A stretch of DNA of 22,147 nt from Acidobacteriaceae bacterium (GCA_025462785.1 JAOAPG010000396.1:1-22147), one strand, 5' to 3'. Counted from the stretch's first letter, positions 1 to 8,320 are shown. Numbers and translations are program-made. Notes: generated by a model not told the origin, from the sequence alone.

Positions 1-269
1 ATGTGATATTTGCGAATATCGTCTCGGAGCTGCACGTAGTCTGCACTGTCGACATTCAGAAATTGAGCCCGGACCCAGATCATGAAGAGCTGTCCGACTT
101 TTTCTTCGACAGACAGTTTGTGCAAAGTCTTCTCTGCCCATTTTTCGCCATCGCGGTCCAGATGGAGAGGGCTGGGCTGATGCGGTTTGGGTGATTCTTT
201 TTTGTCTTTCGCGAAGACGGGTATCAGGGTTGAAAGAATAAGTCCGATGCTCAGAAAGATGGGTCGCAT
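1..269 (-). CDS. Secreted glycoside hydrolase family 3 (NagZ-like) protein, N-terminal fragment
   Basis: Only the first 89 codons are inside the window; the gene continues past the left edge. The ATG at 269 opens a clear signal peptide: a short basic start, a hydrophobic core and a likely cleavage after VFA at residues 18-20. After a proline-rich linker comes WAEKTLHKLSVEEKVGQLFM (about residues 44-63), which matches the opening helix of GH3 beta-N-acetylhexosaminidases and related beta-glucosidases. Family knowledge suggests an exported enzyme acting on beta-linked sugars, possibly peptidoglycan or chitin fragments. The catalytic residues lie outside the window, so substrate cannot be judged. 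It follows miaA by 38 bases on the same strand and may be co-transcribed. No convincing Shine-Dalgarno precedes the ATG. Confidence 0.72.
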   Translation of the reverse strand, partial: MRPIFLSIGLILSTLIPVFAKDKKESPKPHQPSPLHLDRDGEKWAEKTLHKLSVEEKVGQLFMIWVRAQFLNVDSADYVQLRDDIRKYH

Positions 270-307
270 GCGGAAAAGATAACAGAGTTGCAGGAGCTAT
301 AGAGTGG

Positions 308-1234
308 TTAATTCACGATCTGAGTGAGAGCGGCGCTTTGGATTTGCGGATCATCTCCGAAGCCTTCCATCCAAATAACATTCGGCTCGCGCCGGAACCA
401 GGTCATCTGGCGCTTGGCATAATTTCGGTGGGCTTGTTGCACCGCCTGAATCGCGGCCGATCTGTCGAGCTGGCCCTGTACAAGTTGAAGTGCTTGCTTG
501 TAACCCAGCGAATTCAGTGGTCCTGCTGCGTTGCCATATTTCTCAGACAGACTCCGGGTTTCTTCCACTAGCCCCATTGAGAACATTTGTTCTGCTCGCT
601 TGTTGAGCCGCTGGTACAGCGCGCTACGATCCGGATTCAATCCCAGGCGCAAAATGCAAAATCCCTTCAGCGGCTCGCTTCCGCCGCCCTTCCACAGTTC
701 GGTCATTTTCTGGCCAGAGGCGAGACAAACTTCAATGGCACGGATGAGCTTAGGGATGTCATTTGCATGGATGTTGAGGGCTGCGGCTGGATCTAATCTT
801 CGCAGAATGCGATGCAGATAAGCAGCGCCCTTCGTTTCTTGCAGATCACGCAACCTTTCGCGCAATTCCTCTGAGCGCTGGGGACCAGGAAAAAGCCCGT
901 CCAAAAGCGCGCGCAAATAGAGGCCAGTTCCGCCGACTACGATTGGAAGGTTTCCCCGCGACTTGATTTGTTCGAGCACCTCTCTTGCTTGGCGGGCATA
1001 TTCGCCGGCTGTGATGTAGCTCGTCGGCTCGACAAAATCTAGCAGATGATGCGGAGCTCGCGCACGCTCGTTCGCGGTGGGCTTCGCCGTTCCGACCTCG
1101 AACTCGCGGTAGGTGGCAACTGAATCGCAATTCACAATTTCGCCGCCAAAGCGTTCCGCTATCGTGAGCGACAGCGCAGTCTTCCCGCTTCCCGTCGGAC
1201 CGAGGATCACAACCAGCGAAGGATCAGAAGCCAC
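308..1234 (-). CDS. miaA: tRNA dimethylallyltransferase MiaA
   Basis: MiaA transfers a dimethylallyl group from DMAPP to the exocyclic amine of A37 in tRNAs that read UNN codons; it is cytoplasmic. The 308-residue length is typical. The P-loop GPTGSGKT is at residues 12-19. It is followed by the DS...YR...GTAKP block (residues about 37-52) and HHLLDFVEP (about 62-70), all family hallmarks. A basic C-terminal segment with YAKRQMTWFRRE is also characteristic. The start is GTG; the next methionines would remove the P-loop. The gene begins 2 bases after the stop of a predicted small membrane protein and is followed by a GH3 gene, suggesting one transcript. No mutL or hfq neighbour is visible, unlike in enterobacteria. 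Confidence 0.97.
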   Translation of the reverse strand: MASDPSLVVILGPTGSGKTALSLTIAERFGGEIVNCDSVATYREFEVGTAKPTANERARAPHHLLDFVEPTSYITAGEYARQAREVLEQIKSRGNLPIVVGGTGLYLRALLDGLFPGPQRSEELRERLRDLQETKGAAYLHRILRRLDPAAALNIHANDIPKLIRAIEVCLASGQKMTELWKGGGSEPLKGFCILRLGLNPDRSALYQRLNKRAEQMFSMGLVEETRSLSEKYGNAAGPLNSLGYKQALQLVQGQLDRSAAIQAVQQAHRNYAKRQMTWFRREPNVIWMEGFGDDPQIQSAALTQIVN

Positions 1235-1236
1235 GG

Positions 1237-1401
1237 CTAGCGGGCGCTCCAGGCGATGTTGTGCCAGTACCGGGCGAGTGTTACCGCCAGAACCAACACG
1301 GCGATAATGAGAACGCCTGCCGCTTCTTTGCGCGGGACGGCGGGCAAGAATGGTTTCTTGGCTTTGTGCTCTTGCAGGCGATTTGGGAGCCGCGTTGCCA
1401 C
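1237..1401 (-). CDS. Predicted small single-span membrane protein upstream of miaA
   Basis: I do not recognise a family. Read from GTG at 1401 this gives 54 residues: a basic N-terminal half and one hydrophobic stretch (about residues 28-44, rich in V, L, I and A), then RYWHNIAWSAR. Positive charges lie before the span, as expected for a membrane insert. The stop is 2 bases before the miaA start, which suggests translational coupling. The frame is open further upstream, to 1605, but that extension overlaps the divergent regulator gene and reads like noise. A competing frame has a better placed GGAG before an ATG but encodes an unlikely Cys/Arg-rich peptide. It may be only an open frame in a leader. 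Confidence 0.4.
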   Translation of the reverse strand: MATRLPNRLQEHKAKKPFLPAVPRKEAAGVLIIAVLVLAVTLARYWHNIAWSAR

Positions 1402-1452
1402 ACCAGCATTGTAGCTCCGTTCACACACGTTAACCGGATTGCGAGCGTAACC

Positions 1453-1467
1453 CCGCAGGGCCTGCGG
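1453..1467. promoter_or_regulatory. Perfect 7-bp inverted repeat between divergent genes
   Basis: CCGCAGG and CCTGCGG flank a single G. It lies 21 bases before the ATG of the winged-helix regulator and upstream of the miaA transcript on the other strand. A near-perfect short palindrome in a divergent intergenic region is a reasonable operator candidate, perhaps for autoregulation. This is inference only; OmpR-type winged helices more often bind direct repeats. Confidence 0.35.
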
Positions 1468-1488
1468 TGGTAAACTACGCCCGTCCTT

Positions 1489-2331
1489 ATGGCCACACCG
1501 AGCGCCAGTTCGAAGGGGCGGGTTCTCAGGTTTGGAGTCTTTGAGGCTGATCTCGCGGCAGGGGAACTCCGAAAGAATGGATCGCGTGTTCGCCTTCAGG
1601 AACAACCCTTCCAGCTTCTAGCATTGCTCATGGAAAAGCCGGAGGGTATTGTTACCCGGGAAGAATTACGTAATGAATTGTGGGCTGCCGATACCTTTGT
1701 CGATTTCGATCACAGCCTGAACACCGCGATTAAGAAAATTCGCGAAGCTTTGGGCGATTCGGCAGTGAATCCACGTTATGTGGAGACGATTGCTCGCCGC
1801 GGCTATCGATTTCTTGCGCCGGTCGAAATCCAAAGCCAAGCCGGTGCGGGACCGACAATTCCAACTACGTGCGATCCGACCGCTATGCACTCGGAGCTCG
1901 AGGTTCCCATTCCACGCCGGGAATTGACTCGCGCTCTCTTTGTGCTGATACAGATCATGTATCTCGCGTTTTATTTGTCGGCACTGTTTCACTGGCAATC
2001 TATCGAGGGCGCCGTCGATCCATTTTTGCGCGGCGCGGCATCGCAGGCTGTTTTTGTCTTGGTATTGATCACGGCGGGGCTTGGCATCCCATTGCGTTTT
2101 TACCTGCTCTCCGCAGCTGCTTTCGATTATCGGCGGCTGGGAGAAAAGTTCTTGCGAATATTCCTGCTGATTTTTGCCTTGGATCAGCTTTGGGCGCTTT
2201 CGCCTTTCTTGACTACTCAGAAAATTGGATTTGGTGCGGCATTTGCTGCTACAGCAGCGCTGCTATATGTGCCCTTCGCGGAGAAAACGCTGCTGCGGAT
2301 GGCGTATCCGAAGCTGAATACCGCCCACTAG
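1489..2331 (+). CDS. OmpR/ToxR-type winged-helix regulator with C-terminal membrane domain
   Basis: Residues about 11-112 form a Trans_reg_C winged helix: an N-terminal beta hairpin, the RLQEQPFQLLALLMEKPEGIV core, an HSLNTAIKKIREALGD recognition helix and the ARRGYRFLAPVE wing. No receiver domain is present. After a linker (about 113-145) come about four hydrophobic segments near residues 148-168, 184-208, 221-239 and 246-266. The layout resembles CadC/ToxR one-component regulators, but with a multi-pass rather than single-span C-terminus and no obvious periplasmic sensor. Such winged-helix fusions are abundant in Acidobacteriota. It probably controls a nearby envelope function; a DUF4097 gene follows after 113 bases. 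The ligand is unknown. No clear Shine-Dalgarno precedes the ATG. Confidence 0.85.
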   Translation: MATPSASSKGRVLRFGVFEADLAAGELRKNGSRVRLQEQPFQLLALLMEKPEGIVTREELRNELWAADTFVDFDHSLNTAIKKIREALGDSAVNPRYVETIARRGYRFLAPVEIQSQAGAGPTIPTTCDPTAMHSELEVPIPRRELTRALFVLIQIMYLAFYLSALFHWQSIEGAVDPFLRGAASQAVFVLVLITAGLGIPLRFYLLSAAAFDYRRLGEKFLRIFLLIFALDQLWALSPFLTTQKIGFGAAFAATAALLYVPFAEKTLLRMAYPKLNTAH

Positions 2332-2444
2332 CAGGTGTAGTAGATGGAACCGCGCTCACTTATTCTGCGTATCTACGTCTGACACTCAAGCGTACGTTTG
2401 TGTCCGGTCGGCCCCCGCACGTTCAGTCATGTGGGAGAAACACT

Positions 2445-3248
2445 ATGAAAAGAAATTGGATTGCTGTTACGACCTTGGGACTCTGTCTGGCAATCGCTTC
2501 CGTAGCTCACGCCGACGAATGGTCGAACACTTATACGATCGCGGGCACGCCCGACCTGCGGGTTCTGACCTCGGATGCCAACATTCGGGTTGACACGTGG
2601 GACCAGAACAGTATCGAGGCGCACGTAACGACCGAGCATTACAAAATTGGTGAGCATGGCATTCAGATCATTGAGCAACAAACTGGGGATTCGGTTCAAC
2701 TAGAGGTGCGCTATCCCCACGATGTTCACATCGTTCAGTTCGGCTGGCGCAGCAACAAGGTGGAGATAGAAATTCACATGCCGCGCCAGGGTCGTGTGAA
2801 CCTGCATACAGGCGATGGCTCCATAAAGCTGATAAATTTCAAGGGCGACATGGAATTGCGCAGCGGCGATGGACATAAGGACATTGACTCAGTCGACGGA
2901 AAGCTCCGGGCGACCGCTGGAGATGGACACATCCGAGTAGCCGGCCGCTTCGACGGATTGGAACTCACGACCGGGTACGGGCGTATCGCGGCAAGAGCGC
3001 TGCCGGGATCGGCTGTGGGGTCCAGTTGGACGCTACATTCCGGAGACGGAAGTGTCACGCTTCAATTGCCAGAAACTTTTGCTGCTGACGTAGACCTGCA
3101 TACCGACGATGGGCATATCAACCTTGACCTGCCGTTGAGTGTAGAGGGACGATTAGGGCATAACAACATCCGTGGGAAATTGAACGGTGGTGGAAACCTG
3201 CTGACCGTTCACACTGGGGATGGCTCGATCAATCTGGAGAAATCTTAG
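2445..3248 (+). CDS. Exported DUF4097-family beta-solenoid protein
   Basis: The ATG at 2445 is chosen because GGGAG at 2433-2437 sits 7 bases upstream and a signal peptide follows (hydrophobic residues 5-20, likely cleavage after AHA at 21-23). The frame stays open far upstream, but only as a shadow of the regulator gene. The 267-residue protein has seven G-D-G type turns: near residues 122, 140, 158, 176, 199, 220 and 257. The first four are spaced exactly 18 residues apart, as expected of right-handed solenoid rungs (putative adhesin family DUF4097/DUF4098). The function of the family is unresolved; an extracytoplasmic structural or adhesive role is a guess. It lies between a membrane regulator and a secreted peptidase. 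Confidence 0.85.
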   Translation: MKRNWIAVTTLGLCLAIASVAHADEWSNTYTIAGTPDLRVLTSDANIRVDTWDQNSIEAHVTTEHYKIGEHGIQIIEQQTGDSVQLEVRYPHDVHIVQFGWRSNKVEIEIHMPRQGRVNLHTGDGSIKLINFKGDMELRSGDGHKDIDSVDGKLRATAGDGHIRVAGRFDGLELTTGYGRIAARALPGSAVGSSWTLHSGDGSVTLQLPETFAADVDLHTDDGHINLDLPLSVEGRLGHNNIRGKLNGGGNLLTVHTGDGSINLEKS

Positions 3249-3291
3249 ATTCACTGTTTATCTCAATAAGCTGAACTGCGAAGGAGAAGGA

Positions 3292-5346
3292 ATGCGGCCG
3301 TCTTTACTCATGTTAAGAATTGCCTTTGGATTGCTGGCGTCATGGCTCATCGCCAGTTCAGCTTCAGCACAGACCACGCCTCCTCCGCCCCAGTCGCTTG
3401 CTTCCCAAGCAGTACTAGACCTCCGCGACATGGACACTACAGCGGACCCATGCACCGATTTCTTCACTTACTCGTGCGGTGGATGGTTGAAGCAGAATCC
3501 GATTCCTCAGGATCAGACCAGCTGGAGTCTTTATTCCAAGCTTGAGGATGATAACAAGCTGGTCTTGCGCGACATTTTGGAAATGGCCTCGAGGCCTGGC
3601 GCTAATCGAGGCTCTTCCCAGCAGAAAATCGGCGACTACTACGCTGGTTGCATGGATGAGGGCACGATCAATTCCGCGGGGCTCAAGCCGTTGAAAGCTG
3701 ATTTCGACAAGATCACGGCTATACGCTCGAAACAAGATCTTGCCGAGGTCGCCGCTGCCATCGCCGATGATGATGTCCTATTCAGCTTTGGCTCCGACCA
3801 GGACTTCAAGGATTCGTCGCAAGTCATTGCCGAAGCCGGTCAGGGCGGGCTAGGTCTTCCAGATCGCGACTACTACCTGAAAGATGATGCGAAATCAAAG
3901 GAACTTCTAAAGGCTTATGTCGCCCACTTGCAAAAGACCTTCGAATTGCTCGGAGACAAACCGGAAGTAGCCGCTGCCGAAGCGCAAGCGGTAACACGCA
4001 TAGATACGGCGCTGGCGAAAGGATCACTGACAAGAGTGGAGCTTCGCGATCCGCAGAAGCTTTATCACAAGATGTCGCGAGAGGATCTCCAGAAGCTGAG
4101 CCCATCATTTCACTGGGACGCGTATTTCACAAAAGTTGGGATTGGTTCGGTGCAATCCCTCAACGTAGCCATGCCTGATTTTTTTAAGGCCATGAACACG
4201 GAACTGGACAAAGAAGACTTAAACAGCTGGAAAACTTATCTGCGCTGGCATCTTATTCACGCCAATGCTCCGTATCTTTCGTCGGCGTTTGTGGATGAGA
4301 ACTTTGCATTCTATGGAAAAACTCTGCGAGGAGCCGAGCAGCTTGAGCCACGCTGGAAGCGTTGCGTCGGCTATGTAGATGGCGACATCGGCGAAGCTCT
4401 GGGGCAGGTTTATGTCGAGCGGACATTCAGTCCCGAAGCCAAGCAACGGGCTTTGAAAATAGTAAAGCAGATCGAAGCAGCCATGCAGCGCGATATCGAA
4501 AGCCTTCCGTGGATGACTGAGGGGACGAAACAGCAGGCCTTAGTGAAACTGCACGCGGTCGCAAACAAAATCGGCTATCCCGACAAATGGCGCGATTATA
4601 GTGCACTGCAAATCGTACCTGGCGATGAGATGGGGAACGTCCTGCGCGCGCGAAGATTCGAATTCGATCGCCAACTCACGAAGATCGGCAAGCCGGTCGA
4701 CCGCGGCGAATGGGGCATGACGCCGCCAACCGTGAATGCTTATTACAATCCGCAGATGAACGACATTAATTTCCCTGCCGGAGTTCTGCAGCCACCGCTA
4801 TTCAGTGCTCATTCCGATGACGCTCCAAATTACGGGGATACTGGTGGGACCATTGGGCACGAATTGACGCACGGCTTTGACGACGAGGGACGCCAGTTCG
4901 ATTCGTTAGGCAACCTGCGCGATTGGTGGACGCCCGAAGATGCGAAACAATTCGAGCAGCGCGCCAGTTGCATCTCTGACCTATACTCGAATTATGTCAT
5001 CGTTGATGACATCAAAATCAATGGGAAACTGACTCTTGGCGAAGATGTGGCGGACCTCGGCGGGCTCACTCTGGCCTATATGGCTTGGCAGGACGAAACC
5101 AAAGGCCAGAAACTCGAGCCACTTGAAGGATTGACTCCGGAGCAGCGCTTCTTCATTGCATACGGACAAAGCTGGTGTGGCAACACGCGCGATGAGACTA
5201 AACGTCTACGTGCGACTGTCGATCCTCATTCACCTGAAAAGTATCGAGCCAATGGAGTGGTCTCCAATATGCCGGAATTTCAGGAGGCGTTTCACTGCAA
5301 AGCGGGCGCGCCTATGGTGAGACAGAATCGTTGTAAGGTTTGGTGA
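3292..5346 (+). CDS. Secreted M13 (neprilysin/PepO-like) zinc metallopeptidase
   Basis: The ATG at 3292 follows AGGAG at 3282-3286 and opens a signal peptide with likely cleavage after ASA (residue 26). The mature protein of about 658 residues is full length for family M13. The zinc site is complete: HELTH at 523-527 and the third ligand Glu584 in GEDVADLGG. The NAYYNPQMNDI substrate-binding block precedes it, and the C-terminus carries the conserved cysteine and the CKVW ending. N-terminal cysteines in DPCTDFFTYSCGGW also match the family. M13 enzymes cleave short peptides outside the cytoplasm, where they aid nutrition or peptide turnover. The upstream DUF4097 gene ends 43 bases before this start. 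The gene ends 9 bases from the convergent TonB-like gene. Confidence 0.95.
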   Translation: MRPSLLMLRIAFGLLASWLIASSASAQTTPPPPQSLASQAVLDLRDMDTTADPCTDFFTYSCGGWLKQNPIPQDQTSWSLYSKLEDDNKLVLRDILEMASRPGANRGSSQQKIGDYYAGCMDEGTINSAGLKPLKADFDKITAIRSKQDLAEVAAAIADDDVLFSFGSDQDFKDSSQVIAEAGQGGLGLPDRDYYLKDDAKSKELLKAYVAHLQKTFELLGDKPEVAAAEAQAVTRIDTALAKGSLTRVELRDPQKLYHKMSREDLQKLSPSFHWDAYFTKVGIGSVQSLNVAMPDFFKAMNTELDKEDLNSWKTYLRWHLIHANAPYLSSAFVDENFAFYGKTLRGAEQLEPRWKRCVGYVDGDIGEALGQVYVERTFSPEAKQRALKIVKQIEAAMQRDIESLPWMTEGTKQQALVKLHAVANKIGYPDKWRDYSALQIVPGDEMGNVLRARRFEFDRQLTKIGKPVDRGEWGMTPPTVNAYYNPQMNDINFPAGVLQPPLFSAHSDDAPNYGDTGGTIGHELTHGFDDEGRQFDSLGNLRDWWTPEDAKQFEQRASCISDLYSNYVIVDDIKINGKLTLGEDVADLGGLTLAYMAWQDETKGQKLEPLEGLTPEQRFFIAYGQSWCGNTRDETKRLRATVDPHSPEKYRANGVVSNMPEFQEAFHCKAGAPMVRQNRCKVW

Positions 5347-5355
5347 GACGAGGTT

Positions 5356-6438
5356 CTACTGCAGGTCGGCTTTGTCCGGGTTGTAGAAGAACGTAAAACG
5401 CAAGCCGAGATACTGTCCGCCGAACTCACCGGGCAACGGCGGGAACGGACTTGAAGAAGTGATCCCGCCCCACGCGCCACGGTCGAGTGCAACGTCGCCT
5501 GATCCTGCCGCCAGTCGCATGCCCTGCACTTTGCCGTCTTTCATAATGGCAAATTCAATAGTCAGCTTGCCCTTCTTCATGAGCGGAGCACGCGCCGATT
5601 CTGGGATCAGGTTGTACCAATTCATTCTCACATCGTGCAGCACGCGCTGCAGATAGGGACCGAAATCGACTCCCATGGTGTCGCTGAGAACCTCAAGCGG
5701 ACCCATGGCCGCCGTGGGACGCCTGCCGGAGCCAAGCCCGTAATCCCCGCCATCTCCTCCGTAGCCACCTCTGCTAGCTGAAGTGGCACGGGCAGCTTGG
5801 TTGATCGCGGCGCCCGGCGACATAGCTCCGGTGCGAAAATCAGGCTTGGGAGTTTCCATCGGCGGCGGTTGCAGCTTTGCCGATTCCTGAGGCGGCGGTG
5901 GTTGCGGCTGAGTGGGCTGAGGAGCAGGTGTGGCTTGAGCCGGAGCTAGTTGTGGCTGCGAAGGCGCAGTCATCCCCGGCCGTCCCGAACGGCCGGCGAG
6001 AGCTTTCTTCAGATCCTCGTGATTCAAAATCGGCGAGCGAGAGGTTGCAACCCGGTCTTTGTCCGAAATGATGTCGGTCTTTGGCGGCTTAACATGCTTC
6101 TGTAGATCCGGAGGCAACTCCAGAAACGTCAAATCTTTTTGCTGCTCTTTCGGCGTAATCACCATCGCATTCTGCCGAGGAACGAGTTGCATCAGCCGCT
6201 GCGAGTTGACGAGTAAGAGTACGAGAACCAGATGGACGACGACGGAAATCCAGAATGCTTCGCGCTTTCGCGAATGTGCCAGATCGTCCTGTAACTGAAC
6301 CAGCAATGCTGGCGCGGAATACAGCTGCCGGTATGCCGCTTCCCAATTTTGCGCGTCGTATAAATCTCCGCTTTCACGACGAGGAGGTGGCGGCGATGCC
6401 GGGGCAGGACTCAAAGGCGGGATTTGCGTGGTTGACAT
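5356..6438 (-). CDS. TonB-family energy-transducer-like protein
   Basis: A cytoplasmic N-terminal region of about 60 residues leads into one membrane span (about 62-78, starting FWISVVVHLVLV). Then comes a long periplasmic linker rich in Pro and Gln (about 157-200) and a Gly-rich patch (about 223-238). The C-terminal domain (about 258-353) has the TonB/TolA-type pattern: a YLQRVLHDVRMNWYNLIPE helix, KGKLTIEFAIMKDGKV and a final LRFTFFYNP strand. This fits proteins that couple the inner membrane to outer-membrane receptors. The N-terminal extension before the span is longer than in classical TonB. No exbB/exbD is nearby, so a TolA-like or orphan role is possible. It meets the M13 gene tail to tail. 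Confidence 0.8.
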   Translation of the reverse strand: MSTTQIPPLSPAPASPPPPRRESGDLYDAQNWEAAYRQLYSAPALLVQLQDDLAHSRKREAFWISVVVHLVLVLLLVNSQRLMQLVPRQNAMVITPKEQQKDLTFLELPPDLQKHVKPPKTDIISDKDRVATSRSPILNHEDLKKALAGRSGRPGMTAPSQPQLAPAQATPAPQPTQPQPPPPQESAKLQPPPMETPKPDFRTGAMSPGAAINQAARATSASRGGYGGDGGDYGLGSGRRPTAAMGPLEVLSDTMGVDFGPYLQRVLHDVRMNWYNLIPESARAPLMKKGKLTIEFAIMKDGKVQGMRLAAGSGDVALDRGAWGGITSSSPFPPLPGEFGGQYLGLRFTFFYNPDKADLQ

Positions 6439-6441
6439 TAA

Positions 6442-6474
6442 CCGGTAGCTTAAAGATTAGACACGACCTACCGG
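6442..6474. repeat. Inverted repeat upstream of the TonB-like gene
   Basis: CCGGTAG (6442-6448) and CTACCGG (6468-6474) are perfect 7-bp arms separated by 19 bases, immediately before the minus-strand start at 6438. It could be a leader hairpin or a split operator; placing an arm 3 bases from the start codon could affect ribosome access. The remaining intergenic sequence to 6705 is AT-richer, with a bulged CGCATTTT/AAAATCTGCG fold near 6556-6580 and no gene that I can support. Confidence 0.35.
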
Positions 6475-6705
6475 CCTTTAGTTGCTGCAAACCAGAACTT
6501 TGCTACGTGATGAACCAAAGCCGAGACGTAGTCGTTGAAACTAACACTCCATTTTCGCATTTTTCTACAAAATCTGCGAAGACCTGATGGTACAAGTACT
6601 TACGAATGGCACCTTAATCGCCAATGAGATCGTAGTCAAAAGAATACATGGATCATCGGGGAGGGCTTGTCAAGAAGTGTAAATCGCGAACAAACCGTCT
6701 CTCGG

Positions 6706-7701
6706 CTATCGCTGCAATCTATCCAAGTCCACATTGTTTCGGTGTTGTTCGATGGCAGCAAGAATATCGAGAGCGATTGCCAGCGCCCGGCGGCCCTCTG
6801 TGAGAGACACAACGGGGTTAGACTTTTTCCGAACTGAGTCCAGAAAAGATTTCAACTCAGCACGCAAGGGCTCCTCGCTCGTTACGGGAGGCTTCGCAAC
6901 CCCAATCTGAGGGTTCACCGTCGGCTGAGCGGCGCCGACCGCCTCATCTCCGACACTAAAAACCATAACGTCTTGCCGGCTGTAATCCAAAGATATGTAC
7001 TGCTTGGGCTGAAAGAATCGCAGCTTCCGAACCCGCTCGGTTGAGACGCGACTCGCGGTAAAGTTCGCTACGCATCCCGACGCGAACTGCAGGCGCACAT
7101 TCGCAATGTCTACTTTTGCGGAGAGAATCGGCAATCCGACCGCTCGAATTTCTGTGACCGTGGAATTCACGAACGCGAGCACAACATCCAGGTCGTGGAT
7201 CATCAGGTCAAGCACAACATCCACATCGAGAGAACGGGGAGTGAATACGCTCAGGCGATGTACCTCAAAAAACATCGGCTTGGTAATAAGCGGAAACGTG
7301 GCGCGGACTGCGGGATTAAATCTCTCTAAGTGTCCGACCTGCGCTATACGTCCGAGGCGCTTCGCAACGCGAGCCAATTCGTCAGCTTCCGAGAGAGAAG
7401 TAGCCAGGGGCTTTTCGATGAGAACGTCAATGCCCGATTGCATCAAGGTGCGGGCGACCTCAAGATGGTGCACTGTGGGCACAGCCACTGATGCAGCTTG
7501 GACCTCGTGATGTGTGTTAATGAGTTGCTCAACCGACCCAAAACCGCGGCACCCGAATTCCTTTGCTACGTCATCGGCTCTCGCAAGATCGGGATCCACA
7601 ACTCCGACCAGACGGACGCCTTCGCGGTCTTTAGCAAGCTGGTGATAGACGCGTGCGTGATTACGCCCAAAAGCTCCGGCGCCAATCACAGCGACATTCA
7701 C
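6706..7701 (-). CDS. Gfo/Idh/MocA-family NAD(P)-dependent sugar oxidoreductase, GnnA-like candidate
   Basis: The Rossmann motif GAGAFG is at residues 7-12, EKP at 96-98 and the catalytic-region VLDLMIHDLD at 163-172, with His169 in the usual place. The length of 331 residues is typical, and the start is GTG. Members oxidise or reduce hydroxyls on sugars or nucleotide sugars. Position matters: it is downstream of fabZ, lpxA and lpxI on the same strand. In some Gram-negatives the Gfo/Idh enzyme GnnA oxidises the 3-OH of UDP-GlcNAc, and the aminotransferase GnnB then makes GlcNAc3N for amide-linked lipid A. No GnnB is visible here, so GnnA function is a hypothesis. The family assignment is secure. 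Confidence 0.92.
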   Translation of the reverse strand: MNVAVIGAGAFGRNHARVYHQLAKDREGVRLVGVVDPDLARADDVAKEFGCRGFGSVEQLINTHHEVQAASVAVPTVHHLEVARTLMQSGIDVLIEKPLATSLSEADELARVAKRLGRIAQVGHLERFNPAVRATFPLITKPMFFEVHRLSVFTPRSLDVDVVLDLMIHDLDVVLAFVNSTVTEIRAVGLPILSAKVDIANVRLQFASGCVANFTASRVSTERVRKLRFFQPKQYISLDYSRQDVMVFSVGDEAVGAAQPTVNPQIGVAKPPVTSEEPLRAELKSFLDSVRKKSNPVVSLTEGRRALAIALDILAAIEQHRNNVDLDRLQR

Positions 7702-7833
7702 GCGGTTCGAGGTTTTCAGGGGTGAGCTCTCGGTCAGATAGCACTTCTCAGGACAAGAATAGCTCCAATTTAATCACATCAGGGTAATTAGCTTCGACCG
7801 CACTCGCATATTTCTTGAAAAGGTAACAAGACG

Positions 7834-8310
7834 CTAGCTTCGAAATTTCTTTAATAACGCGATTTGGCCGGCATGATAGAGCGCATGCTGGACCGCGCCG
7901 TGAAGCATGAAGTAGAAATCATAGTCCTTTCCGGGAACCTGTTCAGCTAAACGGGAATCCGGCATGGCAGTAATCGCGGCCAACAGTTCATTGTGTTTTC
8001 GATTGAGCTTTTCGAGAGCAGCCTGCCAAGCTGCTTCGCTGGCATCTTGAGTCTGAGGGAAATCGTCACTTCCCTTCAACTGCAATTCTTCACCCTGCAT
8101 GCGGCGAAGAATTGCACCTTCCCATGCGCTGATATGCAAGACCAATTCCCAAATGGAATGCCCATCAGGAATGTGCCTCGCAGACACCGTCGCTGCATTT
8201 ACGTCGGCCAGAATTTCCAGCAAAGCCGGACCATGCCAAGCTTCGCCTTTAAAAGCGCGGTCTAGCTGGTCTGCGATGCGGGCGGTTTCAGAAGAATTAC
8301 GTGATTTCAT
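7834..8310 (-). CDS. DinB/YfiT-like metal-binding four-helix protein
   Basis: The 158-residue protein has the DinB-like histidine triad: His59 in the SIWELVLHISAWE helix, and His142 and His146 in GAVQHALYHAGQI. These bind a divalent metal in the family. Members include thiol-dependent transferases (mycothiol or bacillithiol S-transferases) and many of unknown role. The substrate here is unknown. I use ATG 8310, which has AAGGA about 7 bases upstream and leaves a 10-base gap to the lpxI stop. The frame is open to 8382, but that extension overlaps lpxI and is unlikely. Tight spacing suggests co-transcription with lpxI, with no obvious link to lipid A. Confidence 0.85.
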   Translation of the reverse strand: MKSRNSSETARIADQLDRAFKGEAWHGPALLEILADVNAATVSARHIPDGHSIWELVLHISAWEGAILRRMQGEELQLKGSDDFPQTQDASEAAWQAALEKLNRKHNELLAAITAMPDSRLAEQVPGKDYDFYFMLHGAVQHALYHAGQIALLKKFRS

Positions 8311-8320
8311 TTGGAGTCCT

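Noticed and set aside
3..194. Plus-strand 63-codon frame at the left edge
   Set aside because: The opposite strand encodes a signal peptide followed by a GH3 N-terminal motif, which explains this interval.
1869..2444. Long open extension upstream of the DUF4097 ATG
   Set aside because: It overlaps the regulator gene in another frame, reads as low-complexity shadow sequence, and would bury the signal peptide. GGGAG before ATG 2445 marks the real start.
6556..6580. AT-rich fold downstream of the oxidoreductase gene, considered as its terminator
   Set aside because: The stem has a 2-base bulge, and no T-run follows on the minus strand.
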